A DNA stretch of 7,897 nucleotides from Candidatus Omnitrophota bacterium (GTDB taxonomy: Bacteria; Omnitrophota; Gorgyraeia; Gygaellales; Profunditerraquicolaceae). Positions 1-4,666 of the stretch are shown one piece after another. The notes below the pieces were generated by a model. It saw only the letters and a program-made list of their open reading frames with translations. It had not been told where the DNA came from and searched no databases. The stretch's first letter is position 1. Each line of letters begins with the position of its first letter. Where the stretch lies: NCBI GenBank assembly GCA_016212045.1, contig JACRHO010000024.1, positions 1 through 7,897 of the forward strand, written 5' to 3'. A program made the position numbers and the translations under genes.

Positions 1-690
1 ATTGATCCGGTTATAGAAATAGCCAGGAGCAAAAATATTGAGGTTTTATCCGGTATAGAGTTGAGCGCAGAATACGATGGTTTAGAGATACATATCCTGG
101 GTTATCTTATTGATTATCAAGATAGAAGGCTACAGGAGAGGTTGGATATCTTAAAGAAAAATCGCCGCGAACGCATCTATAAAATAATAGATAAATTAAA
201 AAGCATCAATTTGCAGTTAGATGCGCAAACGGTATTTAATCTTGCTGGCCAGGGCACGGTGGGAAGGTTACACATTGCCCGGGCAATGGTAAAGGAAGGG
301 CTGGTGGGTTCTCAGCAGGAGGCCTTTCAGAAATATATCGGCGATAAGTCTCCTGCTTATGTCTGTAACTTTAGATTTTCTCCTTCAGAGGCAATAAAAT
401 TAATTAAAGCTGTGGGTGGTGTTCCTGTTTTGGCGCACCCGTATGCCTTGAATCGCGACGACTTAATCCCTGAATTTATAAATTCAGGTTTGATGGGTTT
501 AGAGGCATATTATCCCGAGCATACGCGAGCAATGACTAATTTGTATTTGGCTCTGGCGGAAAAATACAATCTCTTAGTGACCGGCGGCTCAGATTGTCAT
601 GGGATGGCCAAACCAGAGGCAAAAATAGGCTCGGTTAAAATACCTTATGAATTGGTAGAAAAATTAAAAGTAGCAAAAGAAAAATTATGA
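1..690 (+). CDS. PHP-domain phosphoesterase, 5' end outside window
   Basis: The reading frame is open from base 1, so the true start lies upstream; 229 codons are visible. The protein belongs to the PHP (polymerase and histidinol phosphatase) family of metal-dependent phosphoesterases, close to the YciV/TrpH type. Members studied elsewhere are 5'-3' RNA exonucleases (RNase AM) or 3',5'-nucleoside bisphosphate phosphatases, probably cytoplasmic. Visible motifs are GIELS (bases 52-66), IHILGY (about 88-105), LAHPYAL (about 430-450) and a C-terminal GGSDCHG (about 583-603) whose Asp and His are expected metal ligands. The usual N-terminal HxH motif would be off the window. The stop overlaps the ribD start by four bases (ATGA), so the two are probably co-transcribed. 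The link to riboflavin synthesis is only positional. Exact substrate cannot be told; family assignment is secure. Confidence 0.9.
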   Translation: MDPVIEIARSKNIEVLSGIELSAEYDGLEIHILGYLIDYQDRRLQERLDILKKNRRERIYKIIDKLKSINLQLDAQTVFNLAGQGTVGRLHIARAMVKEGLVGSQQEAFQKYIGDKSPAYVCNFRFSPSEAIKLIKAVGGVPVLAHPYALNRDDLIPEFINSGLMGLEAYYPEHTRAMTNLYLALAEKYNLLVTGGSDCHGMAKPEAKIGSVKIPYELVEKLKVAKEKL

Positions 691-1775
691 AGAGAGACCG
701 CGGATATTATATGAACTTGGCTTTGAAGTTAGCGTTAAAAGCCAAAGGAAAAACCTCGCCTAATCCAATGGTAGGGGCAATAGTTGTGAAAAATGGCCGG
801 GTTCTGGGGAAAGGTTATCATGAAAAGGCAGGCTCACCACACGCTGAAATTATGGCCTTAGAGAATGCCGCAAGACGAGCAAAAGGCGCAACTCTTTATG
901 TAACTTTAGAGCCCTGCGTACATTTTGGCAGAACCGGCCCTTGCGTGGATACTATTATTAAAAGCGGCATAAAAGAAGTAATTATAGGAATGCTTGACCC
1001 TAACCCCTTAAATAACGGCCGCGGCATTGAGATTCTTAAGCGGCACAAGATAAAAGTCAAGGTGGGATTTTTAGAGGACAAATTAAAAAAGCTCAATGAG
1101 GTTTTTATAAAATATATTACTAAAAGAATGCCGTATGTTACAGTTAAGGTCGGGCAATCTTTAGACGGCAAAATTGCTACGCAGAGCGGTGATTCCAAAT
1201 GGATTACTTCTGACAAATCGCGGGGTTATGCCCAGCGTATTCGTTCAAGATTCGATGCGGTGATGGTCGGCGTGAATACGATTTTAAGAGATAACCCAAA
1301 ATTAAATGCCTGGTTTTCTGGAAAACAGCCGATTAAAATTGTTGTGGATAGTCAATTAAGCACTCCTGATAATGCAAATATATTTTCCAAACAAGGCTCA
1401 GTAATAATTGTTACCTTGCCTACCAGGCCAGGCCAGGAAACTGAAAACAGGAAAATATTGAGTCAAAAAGCCAAGATTTTAGAAGTAAAAGAAAAAGCCG
1501 GCCAGATCAATCTGAAAGATATGCTCAAAAAACTCACCCGTTTAGAGATAACCAGTATTTTAGTAGAAGGAGGAGGTACCTTAATCGGTTCCTTATTTGA
1601 TGAAGGACTGGTAGACAAAGCGCTATTTTTTATTGCGCCTAAGATTATCGGCGGAAAAGAGGCAATCAGTTCGGTGATGGGCAAAGGCATAGATAGAGTA
1701 GACAGGGCAATTAAACTAAAAGAACCCAAATTAAAACGTCTGGGTGAAGATTTGCTGGTAGAAGGTTATGTTTAG
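687..1775 (+). CDS. ribD: RibD, bifunctional diaminohydroxyphosphoribosylaminopyrimidine deaminase / 5-amino-6-(5-phosphoribosylamino)uracil reductase
   Basis: RibD carries out the second and third steps of riboflavin synthesis from GTP: deamination of the pyrimidine ring, then NADPH-dependent reduction of the ribosyl side chain. The 362 residues match the usual length. The N-terminal cytidine-deaminase-like domain (about 1-145) has the zinc site: HAE with His52 and Glu54, then PCVHFGRTGPC giving Cys77 and Cys86. SPNPMVGAI at 24-32 is the conserved substrate loop. The reductase domain (about 148-362) begins with VTVKVGQSLDGKIA and contains VEGGGTL and the IAPKIIGG stretch typical of the RibD C-terminal, DHFR-like fold. 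It starts within the upstream PHP gene stop (ATGA) and its last 8 bases overlap ribE, so translational coupling is likely. No FMN riboswitch is visible in the window; it would lie upstream of the operon, if present. All key residues are intact. Confidence 0.97.
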   Translation: MKRDRGYYMNLALKLALKAKGKTSPNPMVGAIVVKNGRVLGKGYHEKAGSPHAEIMALENAARRAKGATLYVTLEPCVHFGRTGPCVDTIIKSGIKEVIIGMLDPNPLNNGRGIEILKRHKIKVKVGFLEDKLKKLNEVFIKYITKRMPYVTVKVGQSLDGKIATQSGDSKWITSDKSRGYAQRIRSRFDAVMVGVNTILRDNPKLNAWFSGKQPIKIVVDSQLSTPDNANIFSKQGSVIIVTLPTRPGQETENRKILSQKAKILEVKEKAGQINLKDMLKKLTRLEITSILVEGGGTLIGSLFDEGLVDKALFFIAPKIIGGKEAISSVMGKGIDRVDRAIKLKEPKLKRLGEDLLVEGYV

Positions 1776-2337
1776 CGGAATTATTGAAGAGTTGGGTCAG
1801 GTAAAAAATATTTCTCGCCGCGCAAAGGTCGCTTTATTAGAAATTAAAGCAGACAAAGTCTTAGAAGATACCCGTATTGGCGATAGTATTTCTGTAAATG
1901 GCGCCTGCCTTACAGTAGTCAAAAAAGAGCAAGACACTTTAAGTTTCGAAGTTATGCCCGAGACTCTAAAGGTTACTAATTTAGGTATCTTAAGAATATC
2001 TGATAAGGTGAACCTTGAACGTGCCTTGAAAATTGGAGATAGATTATCCGGCCATTTTGTTACCGGGCACATTGATTGCCTCGGAATTATCCGTAAAAAA
2101 AATTATCTAAATAATAATTTATCTTTTGAGATTGCCGTGCCACCTAAATTTATGCATTGTATTCTGCCCAAAGGTTCAATCGCCGTTGATGGCATCAGTT
2201 TAACTATTGTAGATAAAAAATCCAACTCCTTCAGGGTTTATATCATTCCCCATACCCTGAAAAATACCACCTTAGCTTTTAAAGGCCCCTCCGATAAAGT
2301 CAATATTGAATTCGACCTCCTCGCCAAAAAATCATAA
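1768..2337 (+). CDS. ribE: Riboflavin synthase, alpha subunit (short C-terminus)
   Basis: Riboflavin synthase dismutates two 6,7-dimethyl-8-ribityllumazine molecules into riboflavin and a pyrimidine, the last step of the pathway. The protein starts with the family signature MFSGIIEELG and holds two homologous lumazine-binding barrels. The first carries SVNGACLTVV (about 43-52) and the second TGHIDCLG plus SIAVDGISLTIV. At 189 residues it is shorter than the usual 200-215. It stops at NIEFDLLAKKS, where relatives continue into the C-terminal helix that holds the trimer together. Reading the other two frames past the stop gave no helix-like continuation, so this is probably not a simple frameshift. 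The gene overlaps ribD by 8 bases and was called at this ATG because the MFSGIIE start is invariant in the family. It is called ribC in E. coli and ribB in B. subtilis. The customary ribBA and ribH do not follow. Confidence 0.95.
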   Translation: MFSGIIEELGQVKNISRRAKVALLEIKADKVLEDTRIGDSISVNGACLTVVKKEQDTLSFEVMPETLKVTNLGILRISDKVNLERALKIGDRLSGHFVTGHIDCLGIIRKKNYLNNNLSFEIAVPPKFMHCILPKGSIAVDGISLTIVDKKSNSFRVYIIPHTLKNTTLAFKGPSDKVNIEFDLLAKKS

Positions 2338-2363
2338 ACCCTATCCGCTACCGCCATAAATCA

Positions 2364-2392
2364 TTGCCAACCTTTTTAATTTTTGTTATACT
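2364..2392 (+). promoter_or_regulatory. Sigma-70-type promoter of tRNA-Pro
   Basis: A -35 box TTGCCA (2364-2369) and a -10 box TATACT (2387-2392) are separated by exactly 17 bases. The tRNA begins 16 bases after the -10 box, which leaves a very short 5' leader, as is usual for tRNA genes. It lies in the gap after ribE, so the tRNA is probably transcribed on its own. Confidence 0.75.
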
Positions 2393-2408
2393 AATCTGAT
2401 ATAGCTAA

Positions 2409-2483
2409 CGGGGAGTGGCTCAGTTTGGCTAGAGCGCTTGCTTCGGGAGCAAGAGGTCAGCGGTTCAAATCCGCTCTCCCCGA
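2409..2483 (+). tRNA. tRNA-Pro, anticodon CGG
   Basis: A full cloverleaf can be folded by eye. The acceptor stem is CGGGGAG (2409-2415) with CTCCCCG (2476-2482) and A as discriminator (2483). The D stem is GCTC/GAGC. The anticodon stem CTTGC/GCAAG holds the loop TTCGGGA, giving anticodon CGG at 2444-2446 with G37, as expected for proline. The T arm is AGCGG-TTCAAAT-CCGCT. All stems pair perfectly. The 3' CCA is not encoded and must be added by the CCA-adding enzyme. It reads CCG codons. It lies at the border between the riboflavin operon and a stretch of accessory and decayed genes, a common place for mobile DNA to enter, although no duplicated tRNA 3' end is seen in the window. Confidence 0.97.
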
Positions 2484-2491
2484 TTTAAGTT

Positions 2492-2772
2492 ATGCAGAAA
2501 CAAATTGGGTCAAATCAGGGTGAAGAAAGCCAGATGTCTTTTATTTCTTCAAAGAGCGATTGCCAGTTCCTGGAACATTTAGATTTAATTTTATGCCGAA
2601 ATGTGGTAATATACTTTACAACGCCGCTACAGGAAATGGGTTACAGCAATTTTGCCCGGGTTTTAAATAAAGATGGCTTTTAGTATTGGGTAAGGTGGAA
2701 TCCCTCTGGGGTTTTGCGCAAAAACATTTTGCGGCGTTTGATAATCGAGAGAGGATATATCGAAAAACGTAG
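2492..2772 (+). pseudogene. cheR-like chemotaxis methyltransferase, 3' fragment with frameshift
   Basis: This is the C-terminal remnant of a CheR-type methyltransferase, which methylates glutamates of chemoreceptors using S-adenosylmethionine. The first reading frame (2492-2683) contains HLDLILCRNVVIYF (from about 2579), matching the conserved CheR motif DLILCRNVLIYF, and runs to LNKDGF before a TAG at 2681. Shifting frame by one base at the T run (2678-2681) lets the family sequence continue perfectly as LVLGKVESLWG and on to DNRERIYRKT, ending at TAG 2770-2772. One lost T explains the break. The N-terminal domain and the SAM-binding glycine motif are absent. Upstream of about 2570 similarity is unclear, so the 5' boundary is arbitrary. 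No ribosome binding site is evident. It follows the tRNA directly. Confidence 0.82.
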
Positions 2773-2807
2773 CGCTGTTTTAATATTAATCAAAGTGCAA
2801 TTTGGCC

Positions 2808-2837
2808 TTGACTAAAATGCAGCCTGCTTAATAATAG
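2808..2837 (+). promoter_or_regulatory. Possible promoter of the DUF6922/AbiEii module
   Basis: TTGACT (2808-2813) is a good -35 match. A -10-like TAATAG (2832-2837) follows after 18 bases; overlapping alternatives exist in this AT-rich stretch. It sits 27 bases before the start codon of the DUF6922-like gene, in the 92-base gap after the cheR remnant. The -35 is convincing, the -10 less so. Confidence 0.4.
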
Positions 2838-2864
2838 TCATAGCATGGAGAAAAGTTAAAAAAG

Positions 2865-3167
2865 ATGAATAATCTACCCTCTGCCCTAAAGAAATATTTT
2901 TGGGATGTAGATTTTGGGAAAATTGATGCAAAAGCATATTCTCAGGATGTATTGGCAAGATTGCTTGAGTATGGCGATGAGAAGGCGATTAATTGGATAA
3001 AAAGAAATTTTACCAAACATCAGGTTGAGGATGTCCTGTTTCATTATCGCAGTGTTTCACCACAAAGCGCAAATTTTTGGGCACTTATTTTTAATATCGA
3101 TAAAAGGAAGGTTCTGTGTTTACAAAAACCTTATTTGGAAATACGAAGAAGGCACTGGCCATATTAG
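2865..3167 (+). CDS. DUF6922-like protein, probable partner (antitoxin) of an AbiEii-type nucleotidyltransferase
   Basis: A 100-residue soluble protein with no signal peptide or membrane segment. It opens LPSALKKYFWDVDFGKID, followed by LLEYGDEKAINWIK and SPQSANFWALIF. From memory these match a family of small proteins (DUF6922) regularly encoded just before AbiEii/AbiGii-like nucleotidyltransferases. By analogy with type IV toxin-antitoxin pairs it may be the antitoxin or a regulator, but no activity is established by the sequence. The downstream gene starts inside it: its last 52 bases are read in a second frame as the N-terminus of the nucleotidyltransferase, so the two are certainly coupled. 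The C-terminal IRRRHWPY lies in that overlap and looks like a normal family ending. The start ATG has only a poor Shine-Dalgarno sequence (GGAG 14 bases upstream). A candidate promoter lies just ahead. Confidence 0.75.
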   Translation: MNNLPSALKKYFWDVDFGKIDAKAYSQDVLARLLEYGDEKAINWIKRNFTKHQVEDVLFHYRSVSPQSANFWALIFNIDKRKVLCLQKPYLEIRRRHWPY

Positions 3168-3628
3168 GCAAATCGCATTTAATGGATAATGCCTATTTGG
3201 CAGGCGGCACAGCCTGCGCTTTACAAATAGGACATAGGATTTCTGTGGATTTAGATTTCTTCACTCCTGAAGAATTTGATGCCAAGGAATTAACCCGTTC
3301 ACTAAGAAAGATAGGCAAGTTTGAATTAGATAAACAGAGTTGGGGGACAATCTTAGGCGTTTTAGAAAAAGTAAAATTTAGTATCTTTGTATATAGATAC
3401 CCTGTTTTGTTTCCTTTTAAATCTTTATTTGATATAAATATCATTGATTTGCGAGATATCGCAGCAATGAAAATAGATGCAATTAGCACAAGGGGGATTA
3501 GGAGAGATTTTGTTGATCTTTATTTTATAGATGCCGATGCCGCCCCGATGCCAAAGATGATAAAGGAGGTAGGTTGGGCAGAAATAAAGAGATATTTCGA
3601 AAAAGAAGTCAAGAAGCTGGTGAGATGA
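3116..3628 (+). CDS. AbiEii/AbiGii-type nucleotidyltransferase, apparently internally shortened
   Basis: A 170-residue member of the AbiEii/AbiGii nucleotidyltransferase superfamily. Relatives act as toxins of type IV toxin-antitoxin or abortive phage infection systems; some (MenT) transfer nucleotides to tRNA. The nucleotidyltransferase core is present: GGTACAL (30-36), SVDLDFF with Asp45 and Asp47 as metal ligands, DIAAMKIDAIS with Lys119, and RRDFVDLYFI (129-138) with Asp131 and Asp134. After LYFI the protein goes straight to DADAAPMPKMIKEVGW and a helical tail KRYFEKEVKKL. Relatives as I remember them carry about 35 more residues (a helix pair) between these parts, so an in-frame internal deletion is suspected. 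The GTG start at 3116 is chosen because AGGAAGG (3103-3109) lies at good spacing and the residues after it fit the family. It overlaps the DUF6922-like gene by 52 bases. Whether it is still active is uncertain. Confidence 0.85.
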   Translation: MFTKTLFGNTKKALAILGKSHLMDNAYLAGGTACALQIGHRISVDLDFFTPEEFDAKELTRSLRKIGKFELDKQSWGTILGVLEKVKFSIFVYRYPVLFPFKSLFDINIIDLRDIAAMKIDAISTRGIRRDFVDLYFIDADAAPMPKMIKEVGWAEIKRYFEKEVKKLVR

Positions 3629-3636
3629 ATGAGGTT

Positions 3637-3672
3637 TTTGATAACCGAGAGAGGATTTATCGGAAGGCGTAA
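3637..3672 (+). pseudogene. Second cheR 3'-tail remnant
   Basis: Thirty-six bases encode FDNRERIYRKA and a stop. They match the end of the cheR fragment at 2737-2772 (FDNRERIYRKT, stop) at 30 of 36 positions. Four of the six differences are silent third-codon changes (AAT/AAC, ATA/ATT, CGA/CGG, AAA/AAG), one changes Thr to Ala and one swaps TAG for TAA. That pattern suggests the tail of a separate cheR paralogue rather than a fresh duplication. An ATG at 3625 overlapping the upstream stop gives a 15-codon minigene, unlikely to matter in itself. Its GGAAGG (3662-3667) sits 8 bases before the next start codon and probably now serves as that gene's ribosome binding site. Confidence 0.65.
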
Positions 3673-3675
3673 GCT

Positions 3676-4215
3676 ATGAAGTACCCAACTGTTTTTCATC
3701 TTATTTCGACTGTTTGTAAAAAAATAAATGTTCCCTGTGTTTTAATCGGAGGATTCGCGGTGAATTATTATAAGGTAACGCGCCAGACCGCAGATGTAGA
3801 CTTTTTGATTACTAAAGATGGCTATAAGGAGATATTAAGTTTATTGGAGGCAGAAGGGCTAAAAGAAGATTATACCCAAGAGGTATTTGCCAGGCTCACA
3901 ACCGAGGTGCCCTATTTTATGGACCTTGACTTTATGTTTGTAGATAAAGAGACGTTAGATAAAATTATTAAAGATGGAAAAATGGTTGAGATTGCCGAAC
4001 AGAAGTTTATAGTCCCTTGTTTAAACCATCTCATTGCGCTTAAACTGCACGCAATAAAACACAATCCCAAAACTAGAGAATTTAAGGATTTTTTGGATAT
4101 CGCAGAATTGATTAAGGTTAATAAGGTCGATATTAAAAGCGATGAGTTTAAGGGGCTTTGTTTAAAATACGGCACAGAAGAACTCTATAACAAAATTTTA
4201 GACTGGGTTCGATAA
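3676..4215 (+). CDS. Nucleotidyltransferase-fold protein, second module
   Basis: A 179-residue soluble protein of the DNA polymerase beta-like nucleotidyltransferase superfamily, of a different subfamily from the gene at 3116. Visible elements are CVLIGGFAVNYY with Gly25-Gly26, then TADVDFLI with the metal-binding pair Asp40 and Asp42, and YFMDLDFMF where Asp83 or Asp85 is the likely third carboxylate. LIALKLHAIKHN (Lys123) follows, then EFKDFLDIAELIK, the helical region also seen in AbiEii-like enzymes. All catalytic positions appear intact. Relatives are variously annotated as nucleotidyltransferases or AbiEii-type toxins; the substrate is unknown. The ATG is supported by GGAAGG eight bases upstream, which lies in the leftover cheR tail. 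A 57-residue gene starts five bases after its stop and is likely its operon partner. Confidence 0.82.
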   Translation: MKYPTVFHLISTVCKKINVPCVLIGGFAVNYYKVTRQTADVDFLITKDGYKEILSLLEAEGLKEDYTQEVFARLTTEVPYFMDLDFMFVDKETLDKIIKDGKMVEIAEQKFIVPCLNHLIALKLHAIKHNPKTREFKDFLDIAELIKVNKVDIKSDEFKGLCLKYGTEELYNKILDWVR

Positions 4216-4220
4216 TAAGA

Positions 4221-4394
4221 ATGGAGAAACTAAACCTTCCGATTATAAAAGGAAATATTCCGGCTGCAAAATGGTTATCTATGGATGATTATTTAAAATT
4301 TGTCAGCTTGAACTTGAAATATGCCCTGGATAGAAAAGTTATCAGAAAACAGAAGAAATCAGCCAGCGTGAATGTTTCGTTTTCACTAAGATGA
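4221..4394 (+). CDS. Small 57-residue protein downstream of the nucleotidyltransferase
   Basis: This short gene begins five bases after the stop of the nucleotidyltransferase. It encodes a basic protein starting MEKLNLPIIKGNIPAAKWL and containing MDDYLKFVSLNLKY, LDRKVIRKQKK and a final NVSFSLR. I cannot assign it to a named family. The composition (structured-looking middle helix, ordered N-terminal prolines, Lys/Arg-rich tail) and the close spacing argue for a true gene rather than chance. I have an impression that similar small proteins accompany such nucleotidyltransferases in uncultured bacteria, which I cannot verify here. The reading frame is intact from ATG to TGA. The Shine-Dalgarno sequence is poor, so translational coupling is likely. 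By position it could be the antitoxin or a substrate adaptor of the enzyme; that is inference. Confidence 0.6.
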   Translation: MEKLNLPIIKGNIPAAKWLSMDDYLKFVSLNLKYALDRKVIRKQKKSASVNVSFSLR

Positions 4395-4464
4395 TTATTT
4401 TTTTGCTAAGATGCATGAAATGATAGGCGTTAAAAGAATGGCCGATGGATAGCGGGTAAAAAAA

Positions 4465-4493
4465 GAGTCGTGAGTTGCGGGCCTTGAGTCGTG
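4465..4493 (+). repeat. Direct repeat GAGTCGTG, two copies
   Basis: GAGTCGTG occurs at 4465-4472 and 4486-4493, 13 bases apart, around GAGTTGCGGGCC. It lies in the gene-free stretch 4395-4603 directly before the inverted-repeat element and may be part of the same repeated intergenic unit. The stretch 4395-4464 before it shows nothing recognisable. Confidence 0.4.
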
Positions 4494-4494
4494 C

Positions 4495-4588
4495 AACCAC
4501 GGAAGCACGGAAGAGAAACATGGAGGCACGGAATTCCGTGTAATCCGTAAAACATATTATTAACAAATCATTCCGTGTCTCCGTGGTT
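4495..4588. repeat. 94-bp inverted-repeat element with inner palindrome
   Basis: The outer arms are AACCACGGAAGCACGGAA (4495-4512) and TTCCGTGTCTCCGTGGTT (4571-4588), inverted complements at 16 of 18 positions. Inside is a perfect 14-base palindrome CACGGAATTCCGTG (4527-4540). The CACGGA core recurs several times in either orientation. It encodes nothing. It resembles the CCACGGAGACACGGA-type intergenic repeats of many environmental bacteria, or a small non-autonomous (MITE-like) element. No target-site duplication is evident. The transcript could fold into a long hairpin upstream of the AlbA_2 gene. Confidence 0.75.
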
Positions 4589-4603
4589 ACAGGAGGTGTA
4601 AAG

Positions 4604-4659
4604 ATGCGCATGACGATTGGGAAGAAGTTGGGTTAGGGTTTAAGGCAAAACGAAGATAG
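4604..4659 (+). pseudogene. Probable N-terminal stub of a methyl-accepting chemotaxis protein gene
   Basis: A strong Shine-Dalgarno AGGAGG (4591-4596) precedes ATG 4604, which reads MRMTIGKKLG and a TAG at 4634. A one-base frame change continues as LGFKAKRR to a stop at 4657. TIGKKLGLGF is a common opening of chemoreceptors just before the first membrane helix. With cheR remnants nearby, a decayed chemoreceptor start is reasonable. The match is only about a dozen residues, so chance or a short leader peptide for the next gene remains possible. Confidence 0.4.
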
Positions 4660-4666
4660 GGTTATA

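Noticed and set aside
896..1216. Minus-strand ORFs of 70-110 codons opposite ribD, ribE, both NTases, the AlbA_2 gene and the porin
   Set aside because: They are antisense to well-supported genes, have no recognisable motifs and no ribosome binding sites.
2409..2483. tRNA-Pro 3' end as an attachment site of an integrated element
   Set aside because: No second copy of the T-arm or acceptor 3' sequence is seen downstream and no integrase gene is in the window; the right border could lie outside, so only the context is noted.
2773..2864. Further cheR or other coding sequence in the gap before the DUF6922-like gene
   Set aside because: All three + frames contain stops and no motif is seen; only a possible promoter remains.
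4495..4588. CRISPR-like repeat from the recurring CACGGA units
   Set aside because: Units are short, irregularly spaced and in both orientations, without spacers of even length.
4342..4611. An 89-codon minus-strand ORF across the intergenic stretch with the inverted repeat
   Set aside because: It is antisense to the end of the 57-codon gene and runs through the inverted repeats; the product shows no family features.
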